NCBI RefSeq assembly: GCF_001427635.1 | Contig: NZ_LMHA01000001.1 | Location: forward strand, 2,207,133-2,271,132 | DNA length: 64,000 nt | From: Pseudoxanthomonas sp. Root65 | GTDB lineage: Bacteria > Pseudomonadota > Gammaproteobacteria > Xanthomonadales > Xanthomonadaceae | Direction of reading: 5' to 3' | In this document: piece after piece, positions 41,900-50,727 of the stretch | Position numbering within the stretch: the first letter of the stretch is position 1 | How the letters are laid out: every line of letters starts with the position of its first letter | Made by a program: the position numbers and the translations under genes | Notes under the pieces: model-generated | The model's database searches: none | Told to the model about the DNA's origin: nothing | The model's input: the letters and a program-made list of their open reading frames with translations, nothing else

Positions 41900-43228
41900 T
41901 CAGCCGCCCGGTGTGGTCTCGGCGCGATCGCCGCTGCGGAAGTTCACGTAGGCTTCGCCGCGCAGTTCCTGCAGGTAGCGGTTGTACTCGTCCTCGGCCT
42001 TGCGGCGGCCGATGGTGTCGCGCACCTGGGCGCGGCGGTTCTGGTCGGTCACATCGGTCTGGCGGCTGCCGACGCGCTGCACGATGTGCCAGCCGGCATC
42101 GGTGCGGAACGGCGCGCTGACCTGGCCATCCTGCAGTCCGGTGACTTCCTTGCCGAAGGCCGGGCCGAACGCATCGGCCGGGAACCAGCCCAGGTCGCCG
42201 CCGTCCTCGCGGCTGTTCGCGTCTTCGGTGGATTCCTTCGCCACCGCGACGAAGTCGGCGCCGCCGGCGATGCGCGCGCGCAGGGTGTCGATTTTGGCCT
42301 TGGCGGCGGCCGCGTCCTGGGTCGGGGTGATGCGCACCAGGATGTGGCGCGCGTTGTATTCCTCGACGGAACGCTTCTCGGCCTGCGCGGCATCGCGCAC
42401 TTCCACCAGCTTCAGCAACTGGAAGCCGCTGGGACCGCGCAGCGGGCCGACCACCTGGCCGGGCTGCATGTCCTTGAGCATCTGCACGAAGGCCGTCGGG
42501 ATCTCGTCGACACTGCGCCAGCCCAGGTCACCGCCTTCCAGCGCGTTGGGGCTGTCGGAGTAGCGCACGGCGGCGGCGGCGAAATCCAGTTCGCCCTTGT
42601 CCACCAGCGCCTTGACGCCATCGATCTTGCCCTGGCCGGTGCTGATCTGCTCGGCACTGGCGCCGTCGGGCAGGCCGACCAGAATGTGCGCCAGACGGTA
42701 CTGGGTGCCACTCGCCGCCTGCGCGGCCAGGGCGGCGTCGACTTCGCCTTCGCTGACATTGATGCGGCTCTGCGCGAAGCTCTGCTTCAGGCGCTGGATG
42801 GTGATTTCGTCGCGCAGCGAATTGCGGAACTCGGGGAACGACATGCCGTCGGCTTCGAGCCGCTGGCGCAGGCCATCCGGCGTGGTGCCGTTCTGCTGGG
42901 CCACCGCGTTGACCGCGTTGTTGAGGTCGGCATCATTGACGCGGACGCCGGTTTCGGCGGCGCGGGCGACCTGCAGCTTGACCAGCACCAGGCGCTCCAG
43001 CACCTGACGTTCCAGCACCGCACGCGGCGGCAGCTGGCCGGGCTGGTTGGCGTACTGGGCGAGCACGTTCTGCACGGCACGGTCCAGTTCGCTCTGCAGC
43101 ACCACGTCCTCGTTGACGACGGCGGCTATGCGGTCGAGCGGCTGCAGCGTCTGCGCCAGCACCGGCGTGGCGGCGGTCGAGACGGCCAGCAGGCCGGCGA
43201 TCAGGAGGCGGGAAAACGGCTTGGTCAT
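41900..43228 (-). CDS. surA: periplasmic chaperone/peptidyl-prolyl isomerase SurA
   Basis: Periplasmic chaperone that escorts outer-membrane proteins, including LptD, to the Bam complex. The 442-residue product has a signal peptide (LLIAGLLAVSTAATPVLAQ), the SurA N-terminal domain (LDRIAAVVNEDVVLQSELDR), and two parvulin domains (first around YRLAHILVGLPDG to GGDLGWRSVDEIP; second around YNARHILVRITP to DGGDLGWFPADAF). ATG 43228 overlaps the lptD stop (ATGA), so SurA is made together with its client. Confidence 0.96.
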   Translation of the reverse strand: MTKPFSRLLIAGLLAVSTAATPVLAQTLQPLDRIAAVVNEDVVLQSELDRAVQNVLAQYANQPGQLPPRAVLERQVLERLVLVKLQVARAAETGVRVNDADLNNAVNAVAQQNGTTPDGLRQRLEADGMSFPEFRNSLRDEITIQRLKQSFAQSRINVSEGEVDAALAAQAASGTQYRLAHILVGLPDGASAEQISTGQGKIDGVKALVDKGELDFAAAAVRYSDSPNALEGGDLGWRSVDEIPTAFVQMLKDMQPGQVVGPLRGPSGFQLLKLVEVRDAAQAEKRSVEEYNARHILVRITPTQDAAAAKAKIDTLRARIAGGADFVAVAKESTEDANSREDGGDLGWFPADAFGPAFGKEVTGLQDGQVSAPFRTDAGWHIVQRVGSRQTDVTDQNRRAQVRDTIGRRKAEDEYNRYLQELRGEAYVNFRSGDRAETTPGG

Positions 43229-45690
43229 GGCATCGGATCCGGAGCGTAAGTGGAGTCGTCCGGACGCGGCGCGATATTGCTCGGTGGGACGAGATAGAGG
43301 TCGTCTCGGTAGTAGCCGAGGATAGCACGGCGCAGGGTGCGGTCCGTGTCCTGGCCGGCCGAGCCCAGGCCCTTCAGGATGAACTCGACCTGGAAGCCGG
43401 TGTTCATGTCGCCTTCGCGGTTGCGCACGTAACGGCGCACCAGCGCACGCACCGCCAGGCAGCAGCTGTCCCACTGGACGCCGGCCACGCCTTCCAGCAG
43501 GCCGGGCTCGATGCCGCGTGCTTCGTCGCGGTAGAACGAATGGTAATAGCGGCCGACCACGCTCCATGCCGGCGTGACCGGGTACAGGAACGAGAAATCG
43601 GCCTGCTCCAGCAGGTCGCGGCGGCGGCGGTAGCTGAGGTTGACTACGCCGTCGTCCGGCAGCAGGTAGCGCGCGCGCACGCTGGCCAGGTCTTCGCGGC
43701 GGAACTTCGGGTCCCACTGGTACGACGCGCCGATGGTCCAACGATCGGTCGGCGCATAGTTGGCGTCTGCTACCCAAGCCGACTTGCCCCTCTCCAGCGG
43801 CACCTCACCGGGCAGGACAACACGGCTGTCGTCGAAGTAGCGGATCTGGCCAAGGCTGGCCGACAGCCGCTCGAAGCCATCCTTCTGCCGCAGCAGGCGC
43901 GTGGTCAGCGCCAGGGTCAGCTGATTGGCATCGGTCTGGCGGTCGGGTCCGGTGTAACGGTTGTCGCGGAACAACTGACCGTAGCTGAAGTTGAACGGAC
44001 GCGTGTCGAAGATCGGCAGGCCGTCCTGCTCGCGGTACGGCGCGTTGAGGTAGAACAGCCGCGGTTCCAACGTCTGCAGGAAGCGATCGCCCTTGACCTC
44101 GGTCTCGCGGTCGAAGTACACGCCGGCATCCAGCGAGCCGATCGGCAGGCTGCGGCTGGGGGAGCGGTCGTAGAACTGGGCAATCTGGGCCGGCGTAAGC
44201 TGGTTGGCGGGGACGCCGAAAGCATCGACGGCGCGGCCGGTCGCAATCTGTTGCGCCAGATCGCTTTCCAACCGGTACTCCGTGTGGCGATATGACAGCG
44301 TGGGCGTGACATACCAAGCGGCGCCTTGAATTGGGAAGGAAACCGTCGGCTTGATGTCGATGCGGCTGCCACCCGCCTTCTCATCGTGCTGGAATTTCAC
44401 CGCTTCCGCATGCCCACCCACCGTGACCCAGCGGCTCAAGGGCTGGCTCCAGTTGAGATAGGCGCGTGGCAGGCGGTTGTAGGGCAACGAACTTTCGCGG
44501 CTCAGGTAGTCCGACAGCTGCCAGTGATCGGCCATCAGGCCGGCGGTCCAGTACTCGCCCGCCCCGTAGACGCCGGCCGTGCTGGTCACAGACGAGAACG
44601 CCTGGCCATAGAGCGAATTGCCGAAGTCTTCCTGGTAGCGGGCATCGCTGAGCCAGGTCAGGTTCGCGCGCGCCTGCCAGTTCCGGCTGAAACGGTGGGA
44701 GCCTTCGTACGAGATGAAACCGCGGCCGTCGTCGGGATCCGGGTTGTTCGGGTTGAGCGGGTCATAGTCCGCTTCGGTCATGCGGTCGCGGACCAAGTCG
44801 TCCTTGGTCATCCAGGTGCCCTGGATCTCGCCGCGTCCGTTCTCGTACAGGTAGCGGAACTCGGCGCCCATCTGGAAGCCGCGCTCGCTCATGTAGCGCG
44901 GTTCCAGGGTGGCGTCGTAATTCGGCGCCAGGTTCAGGTAGATCGGTTGCTTCCAGTCGAAGCCGTTGCGCCCCGACAGGCCGATCGCCGGGTACAGCAG
45001 GCCGGTGTGGCGCTGGTCGTCGATCGGAAACTTCAGGTAGGGCACGTACAGCACCGGCACCTTGCCGAGGCGGATCGTCGCGCCGCGCGCCACGCCCCAG
45101 CCATCGTCGGTATTGATGTCGATCCGCCGCGAACGCAGTTCCCAGCGGCGGTCCTGGGGATCGCAGGTGGAATACGTGGAGTGCTGCAGGCTGCCCTGCG
45201 GCCCCTTCATGTCGATGCGGTCGGCGCCGCCGTTGCCGCGCCGGTCGACCAGCTGGTAACGGACGTTGTCGATCTGGTGCGTATCGGCGTCCTGGTCGCC
45301 GCGCGCGCTGTCCGCGATCAGGCGGATGCCGGTGTCCTGGTAACGGATGTGGCCATCGGCGACGTAGGTGTCGTTCTCCTGGTCGTACTTCAGGTTGTCG
45401 GCGCCGAGGAACTGGTCGCCGCGACTCAGGGCCACGTTGCCTTGGTACTCCAGATTGGTCTCGGTGCCGCCCAGGCTGTCGCCTTCGATCGACGTGGGCT
45501 GCTCGGCGCGCTGTTCGCGCGTGACCTGCGGCGTGGCGGACGCAGCAGGCGGCGCCGCGCCGTCGAAGGCCGGGATGACGTCCTGGATCGGGCAGAGCGC
45601 CCAGCTTTCAGGCTTCTCATCGTCGGCCATGGCGGGCAGGCACAGGGCGATGCTGAGGGGCAACGGGAGCAGGCGGAGGGCGGTGCGCAC
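43225..45690 (-). CDS. lptD: LPS-assembly outer-membrane protein LptD
   Basis: Outer-membrane beta-barrel that, with LptE, inserts lipopolysaccharide in the outer leaflet. The 821 residues start with a signal peptide (MRTALRLLPLPLSIALCLPA), then an OstA/LptA-like jellyroll (IEGDSLGGTETNLEYQGNVA, IRYQDTGIRLIADSARGDQD) and a long barrel with alternating aromatic strands. Cysteines that could make the functional disulfides occur as WALCPIQD and STCDPQD near the N-terminus and DSCCLAVRAL near the C-terminus. Start is GTG 45690. It heads the minus-strand operon with surA. Confidence 0.96.
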   Translation of the reverse strand: MRTALRLLPLPLSIALCLPAMADDEKPESWALCPIQDVIPAFDGAAPPAASATPQVTREQRAEQPTSIEGDSLGGTETNLEYQGNVALSRGDQFLGADNLKYDQENDTYVADGHIRYQDTGIRLIADSARGDQDADTHQIDNVRYQLVDRRGNGGADRIDMKGPQGSLQHSTYSTCDPQDRRWELRSRRIDINTDDGWGVARGATIRLGKVPVLYVPYLKFPIDDQRHTGLLYPAIGLSGRNGFDWKQPIYLNLAPNYDATLEPRYMSERGFQMGAEFRYLYENGRGEIQGTWMTKDDLVRDRMTEADYDPLNPNNPDPDDGRGFISYEGSHRFSRNWQARANLTWLSDARYQEDFGNSLYGQAFSSVTSTAGVYGAGEYWTAGLMADHWQLSDYLSRESSLPYNRLPRAYLNWSQPLSRWVTVGGHAEAVKFQHDEKAGGSRIDIKPTVSFPIQGAAWYVTPTLSYRHTEYRLESDLAQQIATGRAVDAFGVPANQLTPAQIAQFYDRSPSRSLPIGSLDAGVYFDRETEVKGDRFLQTLEPRLFYLNAPYREQDGLPIFDTRPFNFSYGQLFRDNRYTGPDRQTDANQLTLALTTRLLRQKDGFERLSASLGQIRYFDDSRVVLPGEVPLERGKSAWVADANYAPTDRWTIGASYQWDPKFRREDLASVRARYLLPDDGVVNLSYRRRRDLLEQADFSFLYPVTPAWSVVGRYYHSFYRDEARGIEPGLLEGVAGVQWDSCCLAVRALVRRYVRNREGDMNTGFQVEFILKGLGSAGQDTDRTLRRAILGYYRDDLYLVPPSNIAPRPDDSTYAPDPMP

Positions 45691-45816
45691 GCGGTGCTTG
45701 ACTCGCTGTCGGACGAAAAACGGCCGTTAGCTTGCCGCATCCCATGCATGCGGGCAATGAAGGCCTCCGGACGGTGTGGGTCGGGGTTCAGCGACTGCCC
45801 GGTGCACCTTCCGGCG

Positions 45817-46725
45817 TCAGCGCAGCGCGTCCACGTGGACCTTGGCGCAGTCGCGCAGGGCGTCCAGGTCGTAGCCGCCCTCGAGCATCGAGACCACGCG
45901 GCCGCCGGCATGGCGGTCGGCGAGGGTGCGCAGTTGCCGGGTCAGCCAGCCGAAGTCCTCGGTCTCCAGCATCAGGTCGGCCAGCGGGTCGCGCATGTGG
46001 GCGTCGAAGCCGGCGGAAATGAAGACCAGTTGCGGCCTGAAGTCCTCCAGCGCCGGCAGCAGTTCGTCCGCCCACGTGTTCTGGAAGCGGAAACCGCCGC
46101 TGCCGGGCGGCAGCAGGGCATTGAACACGTTGCCCACGCCGCGCTCGTAGGGCGCGCCGCTGTGCGGGTAGATGCCCGATTCGTGGCTGCTGAAGTAGGC
46201 CACGCGCGGGTCGTTGTAGAAGATGTCCTGGGTGCCGTTGCCGTGGTGGACGTCGAAATCGATCACCGCCACCCGTTCCAGCCCGTGCTTGTCGCAGGCG
46301 TAGGCCGCCGCCACGGCGATGTTGTTGAACAGGCAGAACCCCATCGCCGCGGTGCCGGTCGCATGGTGGCCCGGCGGGCGCACGGCGCAGAAGACGGTCC
46401 GGTCCTCGCCGTTCATCACCGCGTCCACCGCCGCCACGCCGGCACCGGCCGCCCGCAGCGCGGCCGCGCGCGAGGCCGGACACATCACGGTGTCGGGGTC
46501 GAGCATGCGGTAGCCGGCGACGTCCGCTTCCAGCACCTCGTGCACCATCGCGTCGTCATGCACGCGGCGCAGGTCGCCGAGTTTGGCGATGGGCGCCTCG
46601 CGCCAGTCGGCGTCGGCGTGGTGCTGGCGCAGGGCCTCCAGCACCACTTCCAGACGGGCGGGCCGCTCCGGATGTTCGGGGCCGGGGTCGTGCAGCAGGC
46701 AGGCGGGGTGGGTATAGATGATCAC
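45817..46725 (-). CDS. histone deacetylase-family (acetylpolyamine amidohydrolase-like) enzyme
   Basis: Zn-dependent deacetylase fold, 302 residues from the GTG at 46725. Motifs: HPERPARLEVVLEALRQ, AVRPPGHHATGTAAMGFCLF with the active-site His pair, NNIAVAAAYA, the zinc ligands VIDFDVHHGNGTQDIFY, SSHESGIYPHSG, and VFISAGFDAHMRDPLADL, then SMLEGGYDL. Bacterial members remove acetyl groups from small amines or proteins; the substrate here is unknown. The frame extends upstream to 46815 but that part is not family-like. It is 126 bp upstream of lptD on the same strand. Confidence 0.9.
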   Translation of the reverse strand: MIIYTHPACLLHDPGPEHPERPARLEVVLEALRQHHADADWREAPIAKLGDLRRVHDDAMVHEVLEADVAGYRMLDPDTVMCPASRAAALRAAGAGVAAVDAVMNGEDRTVFCAVRPPGHHATGTAAMGFCLFNNIAVAAAYACDKHGLERVAVIDFDVHHGNGTQDIFYNDPRVAYFSSHESGIYPHSGAPYERGVGNVFNALLPPGSGGFRFQNTWADELLPALEDFRPQLVFISAGFDAHMRDPLADLMLETEDFGWLTRQLRTLADRHAGGRVVSMLEGGYDLDALRDCAKVHVDALR

Positions 46726-46886
46726 GGTGCCGGCGTCGTCCCGAGAGTGGCGCAAGGGGCCCTCCGCGGTGGGAGGTCGGGGCCATTCTAAGCGCGGCCT
46801 CCGGGCCGCCGGCATTCGACCTTCGGGGGCGGCATGGGATGACGCCCGTCGTTGCGAACATCCCCGCCGCCGCGGCCCGCCGACCT

Positions 46887-46964
46887 TCCATGGGAGCGCT
46901 GCATGGACGCGAGGCGGTTCTGGACCGGTCGCGCGAAGACATCGCGGGCATGGCCCGCTGCTAC
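46887..46964. repeat. diverged GTAGGAGCG-family inverted repeat
   Basis: TGGGAGCGCTGCATGGACGC at the left and CATCGCGGGCATGGCCCGCT plus GCTAC at the right match the arms of the perfect repeat at 16223-16298 with several changes each. It sits in the 279-bp gap 46726-47004, in which I see no gene. Confidence 0.65.
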
Positions 46965-47004
46965 GGCGACGTGGAGTTCTGCAGGCGCGCCGCGTGGGAA
47001 CGGC

Positions 47005-47562
47005 TCAGGAATGCCGCCGTTCGTGCTTCCACAGCACCTCGCCCTGGCCGTCGGCGCGGGCCAGCACGCGGGCCAGTACGAACAGCAGGTCGGAGAGGCG
47101 GTTGAGGTAGCGGATCGCTTCCGGCCGCACCGCGTCATGCCGCGCCAGAGTGACGGTCTCACGCTCGGCGCGGCGCACGATGGTGCGGGCCAGATGACAG
47201 CGCGAGGCCGCCTCGCCGCCGGCCGGCAGGATGAAATCCTTCAGCGGCGGCAGGTCGTCGTTGTAGTGGTCCAGCTGCTTTTCCAGCGCATCGACATCGG
47301 CGCCAGTGATGGCGGCATGGCCGGGGATGCACAGCTCGCCGCCCAGGTCGAACAACTGGTGCTGCACCGTGGTCAGCAGCGCGCGGATGTCGTCCGCCAC
47401 GCTCGGCACCGCCAGCAGCACGCCGATGGCGGAGTTGGCCTCGTCCACCGTGCCGTAGGCGGTGACGCGCGCCGAGTCCTTGCCCACGCGGGTGCCGTCG
47501 CCCAGACCGGTGCTGCCGTCGTCGCCGGTGCGGGTGTAGATCTTCGAGAGGCGGTTGCCCAT
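47005..47562 (-). CDS. PduO-type corrinoid adenosyltransferase
   Basis: ATP:cob(I)alamin adenosyltransferase that makes adenosylcobalamin. The 185-residue product has the PduO signature KIYTRTGDDGSTGLGDGTRV with KDSARVTAYGTVDEANSAIG, and the C-terminal RTIVRRAERETVTLA and LNRLSDLLFVLARVL. ATG 47562 is chosen because MGNRLSKIYTRTGD is the family start; the frame is open farther upstream into the next gene. It follows the BtuM-like transporter gene by 16 bp, so imported B12 could be converted at once. Confidence 0.93.
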   Translation of the reverse strand: MGNRLSKIYTRTGDDGSTGLGDGTRVGKDSARVTAYGTVDEANSAIGVLLAVPSVADDIRALLTTVQHQLFDLGGELCIPGHAAITGADVDALEKQLDHYNDDLPPLKDFILPAGGEAASRCHLARTIVRRAERETVTLARHDAVRPEAIRYLNRLSDLLFVLARVLARADGQGEVLWKHERRHS

Positions 47563-47578
47563 CGGTTCGCGGGTCCGG

Positions 47579-48181
47579 TCAGTCGACGGTGCGGCCGTGC
47601 GGCCTGGCCAGGCGCACGACCTGCTCGACCAGCACATGCACGATCACCGCCAGGCCCACGTAGATCGCGGCCACGCGCAGGTACGGCACATACCAGTCGG
47701 AGAAGTTCTTCCACCAGCCGGCGAACGTCGGCTCGCTGACCACCGGGCTAAGCCAGTAGAAGCTCCCTTGGCTCAGCAGGTGGCAGACGGTGACCGAGGC
47801 CAGCAGGCTGCCGACCAGCAACGCCAGCGTGCGGCCGTGGTTCGCGGTCTGGTAGCGGCGCAGCAGCGCGCCGCCGGCCCACATTGCGCCGTAGGCCGGC
47901 AGCAGGAACCAGTACGCCGGCGACACGCAGTAGTGCGTCCAGAAGTTGATGCCCTGGCCGCTGATGACGAGGTAGTCCACCACGACGGCGGCGGCCATGA
48001 ACAGCGGGAACGCCCAGCGCGACCAGCCGCGCAGGTAGTAGCCGCCGATGAAGAACGCGGCCCAGCTGGCATCGGGCAACGGGCCGATGTGGCCGAACGT
48101 GGTGGGCAGGTGCAGGCGGGTGAGGACCAGCAGGGCGGCGACCAGCGTCAGCACGAGGGCGCGTTGGGAAGAGGTGTTCAT
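47579..48181 (-). CDS. btuM: BtuM-like cobalamin transporter (solitary ECF S-component type)
   Basis: A 200-residue polytopic membrane protein with about six hydrophobic segments (ALVLTLVAALLVLTRLHLP, WAFPLFMAAAVVVDYLV, LLVGSLLASVTVCHLLS, AAIYVGLAVIVHVLVEQ). The segment FWTHYCVSPAYWFLLPAYGA places a cysteine at residue 85, close to the cobalt-ligating Cys80 described for Thiobacillus denitrificans BtuM. Position directly before the adenosyltransferase gene fits B12 uptake. Identification rests on this motif, topology, length and neighbour. An upstream GTG at 48187 could also be the start. No B12 riboswitch is visible in the 97-bp divergent gap to ubiH. Confidence 0.68.
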   Translation of the reverse strand: MNTSSQRALVLTLVAALLVLTRLHLPTTFGHIGPLPDASWAAFFIGGYYLRGWSRWAFPLFMAAAVVVDYLVISGQGINFWTHYCVSPAYWFLLPAYGAMWAGGALLRRYQTANHGRTLALLVGSLLASVTVCHLLSQGSFYWLSPVVSEPTFAGWWKNFSDWYVPYLRVAAIYVGLAVIVHVLVEQVVRLARPHGRTVD

Positions 48182-48278
48182 CGGCACGGTTCCGGAGACT
48201 CAGCCCCGCATTCTACCGGAGCTTGCCGGGGCGATGCCGTCCACGGGGTCGCGAGGGGCGGAGCGGTATCATGACCGC

Positions 48279-49487
48279 ATGAAAGAACGGCATGACGTGG
48301 TGATCGTGGGGGGAGGACTGGTGGGCGCCAGCCTGGCCATCGCCCTGGACCGTCAGGGACTGGACGTGGGGCTGGTGGAGGCCAGCCCGCCCGGGCAGAT
48401 GCCGGCGGTCTTCGACCAGCGCAACCTCAGCTTCGCCGCTGCGACGGTGAACGCGTTGACGGCGCTGGGCGTGATGCAGCAGTTGCGCACGCCCACCGGG
48501 CCGATCCGGCGCATCCACATCAGCCGGCAGGGCGACTTCGGGCGGGTGAAGCTCGACGCGCAGGACTATGGTCGTGACGCCTTCGGCCAGGTCGTGGTGG
48601 CGCGCGACTTCGGCGAAGCGCTGGAAGCCCGGCTGGCCCAGGTCCCGCGGCTCACCCGCTACCGGCCGGCGCGCTTCGTCGGCTTCGCGGCGGACGAGGC
48701 GGGTGGCCGCGTGCTGCGGATCGCCGATGCCGAGGGCGAGCGTGCGTTGCAGGCCCGGCTGGTGGTGGCGGCCGACGGCACCCACAGCGCCGTGCGCGAG
48801 GCGCTGGGTATCGGCGTGGACGAACACGACTATGGCCAGACCCTGTTCGTCGCCCGCGTGCGCGCCACCCAGGCGCCGGACGGCACCGCCCACGAGCGCC
48901 TGTGCGATAGCGGCCCGACCGCGCTGCTGCCACGCGGCGATCGTCACTGGGGCGTCATCCATGGGGTGGCGCGCGAAGACGCCGATGCCGTCGCCGCGCT
49001 GGACGAAGCCGCCTGGCTGGCGCGCTTGCAGCACGCCATCGGCTGGCGCATCGGCCGGGTGACCGGCAGCGGCGAGCGCAGCGCGTACCCCATCATCCGT
49101 GTCGTTGCGCAGCGACTGGTCGCCGAGCGTGCGGTGGTGCTGGGCAATGCCGCACAGACCATCCATCCGATCGGCGCGCAGGGCTTCAACCTGGGCCTGC
49201 GCGATGCCTTGACGCTGGCCGAAGAGATCGCGCGCCGTGACGACCCGGGCGATGCCGCCAGCCTGGCGGCCTACGCTGCGCGCCGCACGGAAGACCGCGA
49301 GCGCACGCTGTCCTTCTCCGACGGCCTGGCGAGGCTCACCTCGAATCCGTCGTCGCTGCTGAAACCGCTGCGCAGCCTGGGCCTGCTGGCGGTGGATGCG
49401 CAGCCCTCACTGCAATCGTTCCTGGTCGGCGGCGCGATGGGCTTCCGCGGCGATGTGCCGGCGCTGTGCCGGGGAGAGGCGGCATGA
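48279..49487 (+). CDS. ubiH: 2-polyprenyl-6-methoxyphenol hydroxylase UbiH
   Basis: FAD-dependent monooxygenase of aerobic ubiquinone synthesis. The 402-residue product has the dinucleotide-binding VVIVGGGLVGASLAIALDRQ, the DG motif VVAADGTHSAVREALG, and the FAD/ribityl motif LGNAAQTIHPIGAQGFNLGL, where NAAQT is the UbiH form of the usual DAAH. ATG 48279 is the only start that gives the family N-terminus. The stop overlaps the next gene in ATGA. Confidence 0.92.
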   Translation: MKERHDVVIVGGGLVGASLAIALDRQGLDVGLVEASPPGQMPAVFDQRNLSFAAATVNALTALGVMQQLRTPTGPIRRIHISRQGDFGRVKLDAQDYGRDAFGQVVVARDFGEALEARLAQVPRLTRYRPARFVGFAADEAGGRVLRIADAEGERALQARLVVAADGTHSAVREALGIGVDEHDYGQTLFVARVRATQAPDGTAHERLCDSGPTALLPRGDRHWGVIHGVAREDADAVAALDEAAWLARLQHAIGWRIGRVTGSGERSAYPIIRVVAQRLVAERAVVLGNAAQTIHPIGAQGFNLGLRDALTLAEEIARRDDPGDAASLAAYAARRTEDRERTLSFSDGLARLTSNPSSLLKPLRSLGLLAVDAQPSLQSFLVGGAMGFRGDVPALCRGEAA

Positions 49488-50671
49488 AGCGGCGGGGACA
49501 GATCGATGTCGCCGTCGTCGGCGGCGGCGTGGTGGGTGCCGCCTGCGCGCTGTTGCTGGCGCGCGAAGGCCTTGAGGTAACGCTGGTCGAAGGTCGCGAG
49601 CCGCCGCGCTGGTCGCCGGCGTCGCCGGACCTGCGCGTGTATGCGTTCGCGCCCGACAACGCCGCATTGCTCGACGACGCCGGTGCATGGAACAGCATCC
49701 GCGACGCGCGCGCGCATCCGTATCGACGCATGCGGGTGTGGGATGCCGGCGGTGGCGGCGAACTGCGTTTCGATGCTGATGCGCTGGGCCGCACGCAACT
49801 GGGCTGGATCGTCGAGAACGCGCTGCTGGTCGACCGGCTGTGGGCCGCGCTGCCGTCGGCCGGCGTGCGGGTGCGCTGCCCCGCGCGCGTGGAGGCGATG
49901 GAACAGGACGAGAGTGGCGTGACGCTGCGGCTGGACGACGGCACGCGCCTCGATGCGCGGCTGGCGGTGGCGGCCGATGGCGCCGATTCCACGCTGCGTC
50001 GCCTGGCCGGGCTCGACGTCGCCGCGCATGAGTACGCGCAGCGTGGCGTCGTCGCCTTCGTGCGCACCCGGCACCCGCACGAGGAGACGGCGTGGCAGCG
50101 CTTCCTGCCGAGTGGCCCGCTGGCATTCCTGCCGTTCGCCGACGGCCTCAGTTCGATCGTCTGGACCCTGCCCGACGACGAGGCGCAGCGTGTGCTGGCG
50201 TTGGATGACATCGCCTTCGGCTGCGAACTCACGCTGGCCATGGGCGGCCAGTTGGGTGAGGTGGAAGCCGCCTCGCCGCGCGTGGCGTTCCCGTTGAAGC
50301 GGCAGCTGGCGAAGGACTATGTCGCCGGCCGCGTCATCGTCGCCGGCGATGCCGCGCATGTGGTGCATCCGCTGGCCGGGCAGGGCGTCAACCTCGGCCT
50401 GCGCGATGTGGCCGCCTTGCGCGACGGCATCCGCACCGCCCAGGCCAGGCGTGCCGACTGGGCGGCGCCGCATCGTCTGGAACGCTGGGCACGCCAGCGC
50501 CGCAGCGAGAACGCGACCGCCGCCTACGCCTTCGAGGGCATCAACCGCGTGTTCTCCACCGACGAGATGCACCTGACCCTGCTGCGCGGTCCGCTCCTGG
50601 GTCTGGCCGGCCGGCTGCCGCCGCTGGTGGACTTTTTCTGGCGGCACGCGGCCGGGCAACGCGCGCGCTGA
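49484..50671 (+). CDS. UbiH/UbiF/VisC-family FAD-dependent hydroxylase
   Basis: Second ubiquinone-type hydroxylase, 395 residues, coupled to ubiH. It has DVAVVGGGVVGAACALLLAR, the DG motif AVAADGADSTLRRLAG and the FAD motif VIVAGDAAHVVHPLAGQGVN followed by LGLRDVAAL. The GDAAH form distinguishes it from UbiH and fits UbiF (C6) or UbiI/VisC (C5); sequence alone does not settle which ring carbon it hydroxylates. ATG 49484 overlaps the ubiH stop. Confidence 0.9.
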   Translation: MKRRGQIDVAVVGGGVVGAACALLLAREGLEVTLVEGREPPRWSPASPDLRVYAFAPDNAALLDDAGAWNSIRDARAHPYRRMRVWDAGGGGELRFDADALGRTQLGWIVENALLVDRLWAALPSAGVRVRCPARVEAMEQDESGVTLRLDDGTRLDARLAVAADGADSTLRRLAGLDVAAHEYAQRGVVAFVRTRHPHEETAWQRFLPSGPLAFLPFADGLSSIVWTLPDDEAQRVLALDDIAFGCELTLAMGGQLGEVEAASPRVAFPLKRQLAKDYVAGRVIVAGDAAHVVHPLAGQGVNLGLRDVAALRDGIRTAQARRADWAAPHRLERWARQRRSENATAAYAFEGINRVFSTDEMHLTLLRGPLLGLAGRLPPLVDFFWRHAAGQRAR

Positions 50672-50727
50672 CGGCGGCATCGCGCCGCATGCGGTAGCCT
50701 CGCGGTTCCCGCCCGAGGCTGCCTGCG

